Shown here: in pieces, positions 34,017 to 45,487 of the stretch
How the letters are laid out: each line of letters starts with the position of its first letter
Numbering within the stretch: the stretch's first letter is position 1
Assembly: GCF_029784135.1 (NCBI RefSeq)
Contig: NC_073745.1
Location: 50,150,285 to 50,214,284, forward strand
Direction: 5' to 3'
DNA: 64,000 nt
Source: Toxorhynchites rutilus septentrionalis
Taxonomy: Eukaryota > Arthropoda > Insecta > Diptera > Culicidae
Notes under the pieces: generated by a model
Database searches by the model: none
Seen by the model: the letters and a program-made list of their open reading frames with translations, nothing else
What the model was told of the DNA's origin: nothing
Position numbers and translations under genes: made by a program

Positions 34017-34114
34017 TAAGCTTTTTACAAGTTCATATAAGAAACGGTTTTTTTCAGGGCTTCCATTTGATTTAATCAAAACAGAAAAAATACAGATTTT
34101 GAACAATGAAAAAT

Positions 34115-34452
34115 CTCAAAAATCTCTCACGCTTCTCGAGGCATTCAGATTTGTAGATCTCGCCATTTACTGTGCCCTTTGTCACGAATGGCTCACTCCT
34201 CAGTCCGCAAGAGCAGATGCAAGACCACATCGAACTTGCTCTTGCCGGTGAAAAACTCCAACCCCGGAATTTGCTTTAAATCGGCTTTTATATACGTTTC
34301 GTCGTCCATCACACAGCAGCCATATTTTGTCAGCATCTTCTCGTAGAGCCGTGAATGTTCAACATTTTTCCCAACTGCCGGTGCGACAGGTCAGGAAATT
34401 CCAGATGTTTGGAAAGAATTTGTTCTCTCGACTCGCGTTGGTTCACCTCCAT
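34115..34452 (-). pseudogene. ITmD37E transposase fragment
   Basis: Minus strand from ATG at 34452: MEVNQRESREQILSKHLEFP then DLSHRQLGKMLNI, a helix-turn-helix N-terminus. After a large deletion YEKMLTKYGCCVMDDETYIK follows, including the first catalytic Asp region, then EFFTGKSKFD and, further on, TKGTVNGEIYKSECLEKR. These blocks are those of the mosquito ITmD37E group of Tc1/mariner elements, known to me from the literature. Frameshifts and the deletion make it inactive. Confidence 0.75.
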
Positions 34453-34599
34453 TTTCGTTGAATCGAAAAACACGACTTCGAGTTTGACAGCATGTAGACA
34501 ATACACATCAATGAGAAAGTGTGCAAAATTTGGTTGATTTTACCCAATGGTAAAAAAGTTATGCCCTGTTGAATGTGTCGCAATAATTTCGTGTTCGCC

Positions 34600-34971
34600 C
34601 TTTAAAACGTTTTTTCTTACGGTTCCGGATTTTTTAAAAATAGTAAAATTTAAAAAATATAGTTTTTTAGAGGTTCATGCGATAGAGAGATGCTTGCAGA
34701 TTGTATCCATATAATTTCGACATTAATCGGTTCAGTAGAACTTGAGATATCGTCTACGCCAGTTTTAAAAAACTAGTTTCGAGAAAAACGCGTTTGAAGT
34801 TCATTGTTATGGCCGTACCAGGTTGTATATCGCATCACTAAAATGGCTCTAACTCGTTAAATAATAGGATTTTCGATAAGTTCTTACTAGAGTATATTCT
34901 TGAATGTCTAAACTACAGAAATATGAAGGAAAAAAATGATGTTTTTCAAATTTCTAGACTAGAATACTCCC
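34600..34971 (+). mobile_element. TTAA-type MITE, 3' half
   Basis: Shares 'gaggttcatgcgatag', 'cggttcagtagaacttgag' and 'aaactagtttcgagaaaa' with the copies at 21138, 25478 and 61451. It ends CTAGAATACTCCC followed by TTAA (34972-34975). The other half is absent, replaced by the ITmD37E-flanking DNA. Confidence 0.75.
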
Positions 34972-35479
34972 TTAATGCAAATTCGGTGAGGCTCAGGATC
35001 ATCTTCCCTGAAAGAGAAGATGGTTTCTCCTTCCAGTACAGAGATCGTTTGAGCCACTGGTTGCAGTAGATCGCAGACCCTATCAGCATTTGTACGGAAT
35101 TAAATCGTAGAAGAATCAGACTGACGTTGTCATCATGTTGACATTATGTTTATAAAATTCATCAGGCGGTCTTTGGTGAGATTGAAATTGATCTTTACTG
35201 AAACAAAAACCGAAATAATTAGATCGATTTTTGCGATTTTTTCGAGCACAAAGAATCGATTTAAAAAACCCAAAATCAAAATGGAATAAATCGATCTTCT
35301 AAATATTGATCACCGAATCCTAGAGAAATATTGGGATGTCCGAAAAGTATCAATTTTGTTCAACCATAGCCATGTCATTGATTCAGTACTGGTGTGAACT
35401 TTTGCGTTTTCCAGCTAGAATATAAGCATGCGCATCCTCTGGATCACTGATAGCGAACTGATTTAAGAACGTTTATAGA

Positions 35480-35765
35480 TTCAAAAATATGCATTTTGTG
35501 TGACACACATTAGATTTATAGCTTTTCCGGAATGCCAGAACGCATCCCAGATCATAACAGATCGTCCCCAAAGTTTGTCATTGAAAATAGTTGGAGTTCC
35601 TTGCCCATTTTTCTTCTTCTGTAGGAGCATTGTACCACTGCGACCATTAGTTTGATCTATTGTAGTGCACCTTGCCCATACATTGCCAATTGCCATTAAA
35701 TCCGTCCGGTCCGTTTAAGTTAAACTTTTTTCTCGTCTGTGGAAATCACCTGTGAGGGTTCCATA
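35480..35765 (-). pseudogene. Tc1-like transposase fragment
   Basis: Minus strand reads TDEKKFNLNGPDGFNGNWQC near the start, then after a frameshift NGQGTPTIFNDKLWGRSVMI followed by WDAFWHSGKAI. The DEKKFNLNGPDG and GRSVMIWDAF blocks match the region around the first catalytic Asp and the central strand of Tc1-family transposases. Only about 90 codons survive and the ends are not found. Confidence 0.75.
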
Positions 35766-36711
35766 CGGTTGTCATAGATTGATAAATAGGGTTGCCTCAA
35801 TAAAATTATTTTTATTGAATTTTCTTGAATATTCTTTTTCGTATATAGAGGGGCTAGCTGGTCACACAAATTGCTCGTTTGAGAGCAACTCATATAAAAT
35901 TTTCAGGAATGCCGTGTTTTATTACGCATATGTTTTACTGCATATGTTTTACTGCTAAACCCGGTGTATTTGAAACGAGACAACCTGATACCAACCACCG
36001 CACAAACCACTTGCAATATAATTGTCATATTTATATTTTTTGCTGTCAAATTTTCATTAAATATAATAAACACTACCATTGAATATCAGAACTCACAATA
36101 ATGCATCGAGTAATGTAGCATACCTGGAGGTTATTTCTATATACTTTTGGCGAACGGTACAAATGTCATCAAAACAAATGCAAGCAAGAAACCGATTTTG
36201 CGCCGCAGGGATGGCAGGAGATTTTTTTCAAATGTCTTCACATGGCACGAGAAAATGTCTTCAAATGTCTTCACCATAATATCGGAGGAAAGTTCTTCAC
36301 ACAAAAACGGAACTGTGATAACTCTATTTGTTTATTTCAGCTTTGAAGTTATGGTTGTAACTCAAACCATATCCATAAACTAATTGTTGAAAAGGTATGT
36401 AACCGGAGATCTAGGTTAATCTATTGTGTAGTATAGGCCCAAAATAATAGAAGTGTAATGTTACAATTATTCGAATTTTCGAGCGGAAATGAACTTATGT
36501 CTTCTAGAGACAATATGTATTCAGACCACTTCGTTCGCTGAGACTAAAGCCCTACTTTTTTGACGATATTTTCGGCCAATAGTTAGAATTTCATGAAAAT
36601 AATATCTTTTAAAAATCCACGTACGCTATCACACTGAAGTGTCTTCACATATTTCATAATGGGCCTGATCACGAACGTCACGGTGAAAACGAGAAGTGAA
36701 TTGTATACAAC

Positions 36712-37686
36712 TTTTTTTTTTATCCAAAATATATATTTTATTAAGGCTCATATGGCGTCTAACGGGGCCGGGAGTTCAATATTTTGACAATGTTTGCTTA
36801 GACTATGTTAGTAATATGTAACCGATTACTCGCGGTTGACTCGAGGTTAGTATTACAAGTGTTCTCATAATTGGTATGGCGCAGTCTTCGATGCTCTGTA
36901 CGTGTGCCCGACACGGGATACTTAATATTGGGATGCAGCTGACCATTAATCAGCAACGCCCCCCTTGTCTGTACCCCATATCTAGCGTGGTGCGTCTTTC
37001 CAGGATAGAATGGTCACTAGCCGGCGCAATCACCAGCTCGTGTAGAGTTGTCATGAGCGGTACAACCTTTGGCTCTTGTTGAATGTTCAGTGGACTGTAC
37101 AACCTTTGGCCCGTGTATCTGTAAAGAGTGTGTGTATGTATTGCCGCGACTAAGTAAAAGTTTATAGATCGGATAGGAGGGATATGAAACAGGGACACAA
37201 CGAAGGAAACATCATTAAACGTTGACATCGGCGTTTCTGAGGAACAGGTATAGATGAAGCAGAAGATCAGGATCCCGGCTACCTAAGATATCCCGGACGG
37301 GGATATCCGATTGTCTGCCTTGTGCTCTCAGTGCTCTAGAGAGCTGAGAGCGAGCAGCATGGAACCGGATACATGACCAGACAACATGCTCGATGTCGTG
37401 GTAGCCATCGCCACAATCACAAAGATTGTTTGCTGCGAGCCCAATGCGATAGAGATGCGCGTTTAGGTTGTAGTGATTGGACATAAGCCGAGATATCACG
37501 CGAATGAAATCACGACCTACATTCAATCCCTTGAACCATGCCCTCGTCGAGACCTTAGGGATAATCGTGTGTAACCAACGACCGAACTTATCACCACTCC
37601 ACATGCGCTGCCAACTTACGAGCGTATACTGACGAGGAATACGTAGTAACAACGTTATTACGGCTGCCACCGTGTGTGTAGAATCC
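36712..37686 (-). pseudogene. Non-LTR retrotransposon 3' end with ORF2 C-terminus
   Basis: The minus-strand ORF at 37215-37670 (open to about 37686) encodes the last 150 residues of a LINE ORF2: FGRWLHTIIPKVSTRAWFKG, then LCDCGDGYHDIEHVVWSC, a Cys-His knuckle after the RNase-H-like region, and a DLLLHLYLFLRNAD end. A 500-bp 3' region follows, ending in poly(A) (T-run 36712-36721). The arrangement fits Jockey-type LINEs. The 5' part is missing. The 3' region is shared with 18455-18685 and 23213-23486. Confidence 0.85.
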
Positions 37687-37689
37687 GGA

Positions 37690-38570
37690 AGAGTTCATTC
37701 GTCGTGACAATTTTGATGAACTCGGTGTTATTATGAATATCACGATACTGTCACGTCACGGGGAAAAACAAATATATTTGTCACTTGTGTTTTAGATGGT
37801 GAAAGCTAGTCACGCGGAATGGAGTAAGTTTATTTTCGGATTTATTTAGCTTTTTTGCTAACATTTTGAATCTTGTCTTGCTTTTTAAGAAAGAAAAGAT
37901 AAACAAACAGCAATTTACCCGATTGGTGACATTTTTAGAACGAAATTCTGACGTATCCAGAGGACGTAAATTTGTTTATATGGATTCGATAAATGCGCTA
38001 TAGGATGTAATTGAGGACTAAAAATGTAGCTCCCGTAGACCGATTGAAACATGGCGAAAGGTATAATTTCTATTGTCCTAAATGAATAGAAATTTTTCGT
38101 TTCTATTTTAAGGATTAGACTAACAGAGAGTTGCAACATCATAAAATGGTAATGGAGGCCACTGGCCCAAAACGATCATTATGATTGATTATGTATAATA
38201 TTGATTTGTTCATATTTTGAATATAGAATAATAACTTTAATGTTTTTCAAACATTGCAGAGCTGGTTTTTGTCATTCAAACATTCGCAATTGGTGGACAA
38301 GACCCGAATCAGGACGATAGTTACTTCGAATAAGACCATTGATCTTTCGTTTTTACGTAATATATATTTTCAACGATATTGTTTTGAAGACATACTTTGA
38401 ATGAAAGAATATTTAAGTTTCAAATAAGGTAAAACTGAAATTATCTTTGCAAAGCTTTTAAATAAATAATTTTTAAAATATTCTCTAGTTCTTTTTCCAT
38501 AATTTTGATATCCGTTTAAAGAAAATCTTAATCATTTTCTGCTTTTGGCAAATTCCTTGAAACTCATCAG
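37690..38570. other. AT-rich DNA, no gene seen
   Basis: Part of the interior of the nested MITE complex; no ORF with domain support. Confidence 0.4.
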
Positions 38571-38588
38571 ATGTGTCATATGAAAATT

Positions 38589-38863
38589 GCAGTGCACCCG
38601 TGGCCGAGTGGTTAGCGTCTCACATTATCATGCCGGGTGTTCGGGTTCGATTCCCGTTCTGGCCGGGGGATTTTTCGTCAAAGAAATTTCCTTCGACTTG
38701 CACTGTGGTCATGCGTATTCAAGAGCTTGCCCCTCGGAATACATTCAAGGCGTGTTATTTGGCTTAAGAAATCTCGACCAAGTATTAATAAATGACGCTA
38801 GTTAATGCATACGTTGAGACGGCAAAAGTTCCACAAGGGAACGTTAACGCCATTCAAGAAGAA
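38589..38863 (+). mobile_element. tRNA-derived SINE, family A, with 14-bp target duplication
   Basis: The target duplication GTCATATGAAAATT is perfect at 38575-38588 and 38864-38877. The tRNA-like head has box A TGGCCGAGTGG (38601-38611) and box B GGTTCGATTCC (38644-38654). The body contains 'aaagaaatttccttcgactt' and 'ggcgtgttatttggctt', and the tail is (AAG)n. With a perfect duplication and intact boxes this is the best copy of the family in the window and probably recent. The annotated head is not an independent tRNA gene. Confidence 0.92.
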
Positions 38864-38879
38864 GTCATATGAAAATTAT

Positions 38880-39960
38880 GCCTCTGACCGACGCTACTGA
38901 CCAGTTTCTGTTTAAATAATTATATCAAACATCATATCCCGTATATCAAAGTACACGAGAATGGGAAGGATAAGAGAATCATATGGGAGTAGCTCAGATT
39001 ATACTGATCATGAGATGGATAAATTCGGGTTTATTCTGATATATAGAAGATATTATTATTCATCAAAATTGTAGAAAGGGTTGTTAAAAAATGATTTTAA
39101 CATTGACCTACACTAAATACTTTTCACTATTCAAACGAGTAAGACAGAGCTGAGTACAAGAGTATGCGAGATATCGATTATTAAACTCACGATAGTCATG
39201 CTTTATCTTTAGAGTAATTTATAGAAAGAGGAAATAGAATTACATTCTCATATTTTCAACAACTACATTATTCAAGAGCAACCAAGTATTTCTCCTGATC
39301 TTTGAACCACCGTTTGATTCAGCAAACTAACGCACCAAGCAAATGATTCATGGAATGAGTCCGTTAGTTGGCATTGAAATACCGATTCATCGAGGTATAA
39401 TCGCAAACTTGTCATTCTAAAACATACGTTCAATTAAATGGAATACTATCTCATACACTTATTAATTTTACCTACATAACGTTCAAACGTCCGAAATTAT
39501 GCAACCGACATAACGTTCAAACGCCCGACATTATGCAACCAACATGTCTCTTATAAACGGGAATGAACTCATTCACTTCATGGAGTTCATTTTTACACGC
39601 AACTTTCCGTGACAATGATGATAGGCACAAAAAGATTAAGTGAAGTGACGTAAAAGCGTTTGTGACAGTGATGTTCGTGATCAGGCCCAATGTCTTCAAA
39701 ATGTATTCACAAAATCAATATGAATACATGTCTTCAAACCTGGCATCTCTGGTGCGCTACAAAGTGGAAGAGAGACTAAATCGCTAGAAAAGATTGCCAG
39801 ACTAATTCACAACAACGATGTGAATTTGAAATTTTCATTAACTTGTTTTTTTGCTTGCTACATGATATTTGTTAACTGTTTCTGTTTTGATTTAATTAAT
39901 TAATTTATTATAAAGGAAACTTCTAATGGAAAAGGCTTATTATTTGCTCAAAAAGAACAT
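38880..39960. other. Noncoding DNA with a 34-bp tandem repeat
   Basis: At 39473-39543 a unit 'acataacgttcaaacg.ccga.attatgcaacc' is repeated twice. The rest is AT-rich without genes, apart from the right ends of the nested MITEs at 39669-39756. Confidence 0.55.
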
Positions 39961-39970
39961 GCCTATTATT

Positions 39971-40004
39971 GACCAACTTACCCCGTGTGTGGGGTTAGTT
40001 GGTC
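39971..40004. repeat. Hairpin, 14-bp stem
   Basis: GACCAACTTACCCC, a GTGTGT loop, then GGGGTTAGTTGGTC: 14 pairs with one mismatch. 'gaccaactagcccc' recurs at 40169, suggesting both are ends of one small repeat of about 215 bp. Confidence 0.75.
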
Positions 40005-40183
40005 AATTAATTCTGAAATATAAAGACGTTAAATAAAAGAAAAATGTCATATAAATGATTCTCGGCTTATTTTTCATTGAAAGGGTAAAAGGTAAGCTTC
40101 ATTGTGGTACATAGCATTCTAACGCAAATCTTCGTACTACAAAGTTATAGCCACATTTATTCAAAAATGACCAACTAGCCCCG

Positions 40184-40213
40184 CTCTACCCTACTCTACC
40201 CTACTCTACCCTA
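40184..40213. repeat. Minisatellite, 10-bp unit CTCTACCCTA
   Basis: Three exact copies of CTCTACCCTA, followed by CTAGG. It abuts the second copy of the hairpin arm. Confidence 0.85.
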
Positions 40214-40499
40214 CTAGGATAGTTTCTGCTTTATATCTGTCACTGATGTATGATGTGGATGAAGAATTTTAAAATTATGTTTTCACAACGAAAATTCGTA
40301 ATTGGACTTCGATCAATTTAACTCGTAGAAGTTTCCTTGGACAAATTGGTGTTCCTCGCTCACTGCAACTCACTGTGAACTCTTCGATCCATCAGATTAT
40401 CCACAAGCATATTTATATCTCCGCACCATGTTCGACAATCGGTTCCGCACCGAACGCTGTACATAATGTAAATACATATGAAGTAACCTAACAGTTTCT

Positions 40500-41410
40500 A
40501 TAATTTTTACAGTATCCCAAATTAATCAGTTCAAATATGACCGCCAAAAAAAAAGAAGCTACTGATGTTGAAGAAAGCACTGACCGAAAGTGGAACTCTC
40601 TCGCCTCGCCACTCATTGAGCAGGAAGTCTCAACCTCGCGGTGTCTAATTAGCTCCTATTGACGGATAAATTACTTGTGAGGTCTTTCTTCCGAGACGTT
40701 TTCTCCCAGTGACTTCTCGACAGTGGCCGTTTGTCACATAGAGGTGGCACACATATAGCTTATTAACTTATCGCGTCAATTATTCCACAGAGTGAACCCT
40801 AGGTGATCTAATTAAAGTCCATCACAACAAGTGTTAGCACCTCGGATATAGTTTTCCTTCCCCTGCCAAGAGTTTATTCCACCGCCCGAGCGAGTTGAAC
40901 TATTTGGGAATAAAAAGCCGAAGAACTCCCCCACTCGAGATATAACTACCAATCCAAAGCAAACACGAACAACGCACAGAGCAGAGATAAAAACGACAAC
41001 AAAACGGAGGGAAAACGAAGGCTACTAACTTTCTTAATAATGATGATTAGTTTCTCTCTTATGCGCACACACATACACACACACACTCTCTGTATCGCCA
41101 GCTCGGATCGGCTGGACACACGCAAGTCCCGGTGCGAGCCTTTGTTGTGAAACAGTCGTCTGATGATGCGTTCATTCAGCCACGTGCCTCCAATGTCTTC
41201 TTAAGAAATGAGTGTTTGCATTTCGGATTAATAGTTTACTCAAGAAAGTGAAACAAACATTGTCTAGTTACATAATTAGTAATTTAACGGATGGGGCGTT
41301 TTATATGTTTTCAGTACTTTAACTGCCTGTTTTGGAATTAATTCAATTCGATGGGCATTCTTCATCAGCAGCTTCAGTTTTAATCGGTTTTTCATAACTG
41401 TTTCGAAGAA
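40500..41410. other. Non-repetitive island, possible regulatory DNA
   Basis: Higher complexity than its surroundings and no sequence shared with other parts of the window. A (CA)n tract lies at 41066-41087. No ORF with domain support. If the 27.5-29 kb interval is a first exon, this could be an intronic regulatory region; that is speculation. Confidence 0.3.
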
Positions 41411-41984
41411 CTTACTCATTTTTGACCAATTGAGCTTGAGCTTGAGCTTGAGCTTTGAGCTTGGGTGGACTGTACAATTCGTAGTTGCTCTCCGTGATTG
41501 ACCTGAACCAACCAAATTGCACAAAGAACACACAGAATGACGTTTGGGACTAGCAAATCATTCTCGTTGTGCAATTTTCGGTGATTCGAGCTTTAAATGG
41601 TCAATAACGACGCCGGCCACGTCCTTACAGTCACCAGGGGGAAGGGAAGGAATGTTAGTATGATATTCGCCGCCCAAAGGCCAGAAGAGTCGCCTCTATA
41701 GCGTGGTTCCCTATGGAAGGGATAGTTGTTAGTGGGAATGGTTAAGAAAAATCAGAATTCACTGCGGTAAGTGATGTGATTATGTAAATGCGAACAATTG
41801 ACCTCTCAACAAAACAAAAATCCGAAAATCTCATGTGTTACAACACGCGACAGAGATTATCTTTAGGTATCGTGAGAAGGAAGACCTGCAAAATTGATAC
41901 ATTTTATATAATATATTATATTAATATATTCTAGTATTCAGCGCAAGTACTTTTCATCTTACTCATTCTTGACCAATTGAGCCG
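41411..41984. mobile_element. Insertion flanked by 24-bp direct repeats with TTGAGC run
   Basis: 'TTACTCATTTTTGACCAATT' with GAGC at 41412-41435 recurs at 41959-41982 with one difference. The enclosed segment begins with four TTGAGC units (41430-41453) and contains a GC-richer block at 41590-41730. Direct repeats around a distinct body fit a retroposon insertion, though 24 bp is long for a target duplication. Confidence 0.5.
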
Positions 41985-42028
41985 AAAAACAGTCGGTTTT
42001 GATTGGCGCTAAAATTCTATGTAACCTT

Positions 42029-42465
42029 TATACGAGGGTGGTCTGATAAGTACTTAGCCTCACCGCACGATGGCGTCAGTATCGCAAGAGAAATTACTTA
42101 TCGTGTAGCACATTCTCGTAACCGGCTACTGTCAAATTTTCAGCCTAATCGTTGTTTTGTTTTGACCGTGTGTGGAAGCGAGCGTGTCCGCAGATTTTAG
42201 AAAAATGGAAAATAATGGAATTTCCGCCGTCGCCACGGCCAGATTGGGCGAATTACACTACGAACTGCTGCCCCATCCGCCGTTTTCTCCAGATTTGGCC
42301 CCGTGCGTCTTTTTTTTTTGTTTCCAAAACTTGAAAGAGTCACTCGCCGGGCAGAAATTTGAGTCGAATGAGGAGGTCATCGCCGCCACGGAGACCGACT
42401 TTGCAGACCGAGACGTATTTTTCATATGGATTAAAGAAGTGGGAGCATCGCAGCTATATTGACAC
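42029..42465 (+). pseudogene. Mariner relic, internally deleted
   Basis: The terminal-repeat-like start 'acgagggtggtctgataagt' lies at 42032. After a deletion the frame reads ARLGELHYELLPHPPFSPDL, the conserved block around the third catalytic Asp of mariner transposases. The position after DLAP has become Cys-Val in place of Ser-Asp. FESNEEVIAATETDFADRDV follows. The right terminal repeat was not found. Inactive. Confidence 0.75.
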
Positions 42466-42469
42466 TTCC

Positions 42470-43230
42470 TTTATCCACAGACATGCAAATGTATTAATTG
42501 CTCTTTGCCCAGCTGAGGCGAATATAGTACTACTCAACGATTTTCAATTTCAGTTTCACGAAACCATATTCCATAATCCGACTGGTCTGAAAGCCGATCG
42601 GATTCCACGATTCGAACGAAATCGACTTCTGCATTCTGAAATCTGTTCGACTCAAATTTCGTCGTTCTATGGAAATGTGGCAACCTTGCTTTGATGAAAA
42701 ATAGAAGTTGTGGCGCAATTTACTCTCTAGCAGATTAGCAGGCCGAAAGCAATTTTACATTATTAACTTTTGAATGAAGATTATTACTTCATCTTATTTG
42801 ATTATAGTGTTGACAAAGTCCTGACGCTAACTTAACTTTTTTTTTCTATTTTTTTAACTACATTTCCACTGGAAAACTTTATCCATAATATAAAAACATT
42901 ATCAGACACAATATTCGTATACAATTTTTATCCACTTGCAGAAAAGTGTTACTGTGTTACATACAAAACATATTTGAAAGGGTATATTTTATTTCCATTA
43001 AAATTTTTCATTTTAAAAGCGTGTTTATTCCACCCGAAAATGTGTTTCTATTTTCAAATAGCCATGCATTATCACATTATCACAACTTGATTGGACTTGG
43101 ATTGGATTACAAAATGAAAAATGCGATCCATTCGAGATATTTTGACTTGAACGTGTTTCAGAATACGGGTGAGTAGTTGATCAGTAGACAGTTCTGGAAT
43201 TTCCGAGGCAATTACACTATCGATTTCCAA
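42470..43230. other. AT-rich spacer, no gene seen
   Basis: ORFs up to 111 codons here are continuations of mariner frames or chance; no domain is recognised. Confidence 0.4.
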
Positions 43231-43238
43231 TACAATGC

Positions 43239-43437
43239 ATTGCGTTTTAGCCTGGCAATAGCAAAGGCTGTGTCGGCGTTGCTTTTGATAGCTTCTCGCA
43301 GGTGAATTTGTTCATCCTCATGCTGCTTCTCTCGAATGTGTCGTAGGAATCGCAGTCGTTCGCCCCCTACCTTCGTGTACAGGCCGACCTTGAATTGTTG
43401 GCACAGCTCACGACATCGTAGAATGATGTTGTCTTAG
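43239..43437 (-). pseudogene. Unidentified repeated coding remnant, copy 2
   Basis: 66 open codons on the minus strand: DNIILRCRELCQQFKVGLYT, KVGGERLRFLRHIREKQHED, EQIHLREAIKSNADTAFAIA, RLKRNAL. A stop codon (TAA) lies just upstream in frame. The charged, helix-rich peptide is conserved with the copy at 24306-24500, so it once coded for protein. The family is not recognised; a transposon or captured-gene origin is likely because the sequence is repeated. Confidence 0.5.
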
Positions 43438-43499
43438 CTGCGTCTCTTGTAACTACATATTCATAAATATTAATTCGAATCATTCAATCAATACTCATG

Positions 43500-44050
43500 T
43501 TCTCCAGCTGATAATTTATCTGGATTGATGACAATAGCGTGATTAACATTTTGCTATCCGAGCATGTGCGATCTGAAGGATTTCAATGCGATAAGGTTTC
43601 CAGTAGCACGTCGTTGCTCCTAGCTTTAGACGATGTGGGTGAAAGTTCGAAGAGCGTACGTAGCGCCATTTGTCATTCAACAACGTAAATAAATTCGTCC
43701 TGTTTGAAAATTGAGTGAATTGGATATTGTGTTTACAAAAATACTAAAATCGAAAAAAAAAATTAAAAATGGGACGGGGTTGAACATTGAACAGGATGAA
43801 CATTCTGAAACCATGTTTTGAAAAAATGCACAAAAAAATTATTCAATTTATTCAGAAAAAAATTATTTTTTTGCATAGTGTCACCCTAATCGGTATTAAA
43901 TGTACGGTAATCGGTATCCTAGCGGTATTTAATATAGTTTACGACCTATTCTCATGCCTAACAAACGGTTTTGTGCACAATTTCATTAAAATCGGTCGAG
44001 CCGTTTCGGAGGAGTTCGGCCACGAACATCGTGACACGAGATTTTTATAT
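43500..44050 (+). repeat. Dispersed repeat, copy 1
   Basis: Shares 'gataatttatctggattgat', 'taaataaattcgt' and 'atcggtcgagccgtttcgga' with 45488-46080. Both copies end near a 'gacacgagatttttat'-like sequence. Confidence 0.65.
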
Positions 44051-44074
44051 ATGTTGTTTTGTCAAAGATATTTT

Positions 44075-44260
44075 TTTCTGACTTGCATTGTAGTCACACA
44101 CATTCTAGAGCTTGCCACTCATAATACATCCAGGGCGTGTTGTTTGGTATGGAAATCTCAACTAAGTACTACTAAAAACTAAAAATGACGCAAGTAATAT
44201 TATGATGAGAAGGTGAACGCTGGGAACGTTAATACTATTCAAGAAGAACATGTAGAGAGT
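44075..44260 (+). mobile_element. SINE family A, 5'-truncated copy
   Basis: Matches the body and tail of 38589-38863 ('gacttgcattgtagtcacac', 'gcgtgttgtttggtatggaa', 'acgcaagtaatatta', ending 'tattcaagaagaac'). The tRNA-like head is missing. Confidence 0.75.
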
Positions 44261-44269
44261 CGTATGAAC

Positions 44270-45480
44270 GATGTGCGTTAACGATGAGTTCCAAATTATT
44301 GTTTTTTCTTCGAATCACAATTTCTCGCGTCATTGTGCAGACCAGAGCTTGGAAATATTGAGCTTGTTAAGCAACATTGAAAATATATTTTTATCACTGT
44401 AACGCGTTTATTTTGCTTGTCGATGCTACTGTCATTCATTCGACGGCAAACAAATTTACAACTGTGTTCATTCATATTCATTCTGTGCTCTCTGAGCTTT
44501 CCTCAAAGCTCGAGTCATGAGAATTCATTCACATTTATTCATTGCCATTGAATTGTCAGGAATGTTGTGACTGTTCATTTTCAGTATCCCGATATGTGTG
44601 TGATTTTCTCATTGAGTCAGTGCCTTGCTTATTCAGTTGCTTTTGAAGTTACTCCGAAAGGGCAACGCAAATCGGTGGCGCAAGCGGAAATGCCAACAAA
44701 AGAGCAAGATCTGCATGCACACTCACAGCTAAGGATTGCTTAGGCTTGGACGGCGAGGGGGCATTCTGCAGAATCGATCCAAGCAGCGAATGCAAACTGT
44801 GTCAGCCAAAGCTGGATGTTGGCAATTTCATCCGCTAATCCTATAGCATAGTTTGATCCGTTTGCAAAAGGAAGCTCGAAATATTCCCATTGCGGTCGTG
44901 TCTTGGACACCACCATTTTGTGTTCGTGTGTTCAGAATTTAAAAAGAATTAAATGTTTGAAATTTGAGTCAAGACGGTATTTTTTACATCGGAATTCTTC
45001 TTTTGAAGCATTTCTGACAAGTGGATTTGGAACTGCATATTCACTATGTAAAATGAAAGCAATTTAACTGAGACGGAACCCTTGCATGCTTGAACAATTT
45101 AATTTATTGTCACAATTATGAACATTCTGTACTTTCTTATCTTCCTCAACGAATTTCTCCGTTTCGTCAGTGTCCGAGAACGATGCTGATAGTGAATGAA
45201 CTGGTATGTTAATGTCAATGAATGACAAAACTAGGGATATTTTGTTTTGCTCACATTCCGTGAACGCAGAACAGAACGAAAAACAGAATGAAAAAAAACT
45301 GGATGAATCAACTGTGAGTGGCTTGCTGTGATTGTGAGGTTTGGCGTTGGTTCATTTTCGGTATCCCGAATGCAATGGTATAATGATCGAATGTGGCCGG
45401 AAATTCAGCTGAAAAGATTGATGTGATACAGATATTTCCAAGCACTGGTGCAGACACCTTCTATGATTTTAGTAACGCTT
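44270..45480. other. Noncoding DNA with a GACGTAG-type right end
   Basis: TTGCGGTCGTGTCTTGGACA at about 44892 matches the outer right block of the GACGTAG family. No protein gene is seen. Confidence 0.45.
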
Positions 45481-45487
45481 GCGCACT

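Larger units (their letters stand above)
36207..39756. repeat. Nested MITE complex
   Basis: The outer layer has 'gggatggcaggagattttttt' at 36207 and its mirror 'cttcaaacctggcatctctgg' ending about 39756. Inside, GGGCCTGATCACGAACGTCA (36660) is mirrored by TGATGTTCGTGATCAGGCCC (39669-39688), with AAT on both sides. Inside that lie a LINE 3' end (36712-37686) and a SINE (38589-38863). The order gives relative ages: outer MITE oldest, then inner MITE, then LINE and SINE. Confidence 0.6.

Noticed and set aside
38589..38664. tRNA gene with boxes A and B
   Set aside because: The tRNA-like head continues into a SINE body with a 14-bp target duplication, and a clean acceptor stem is not visible.
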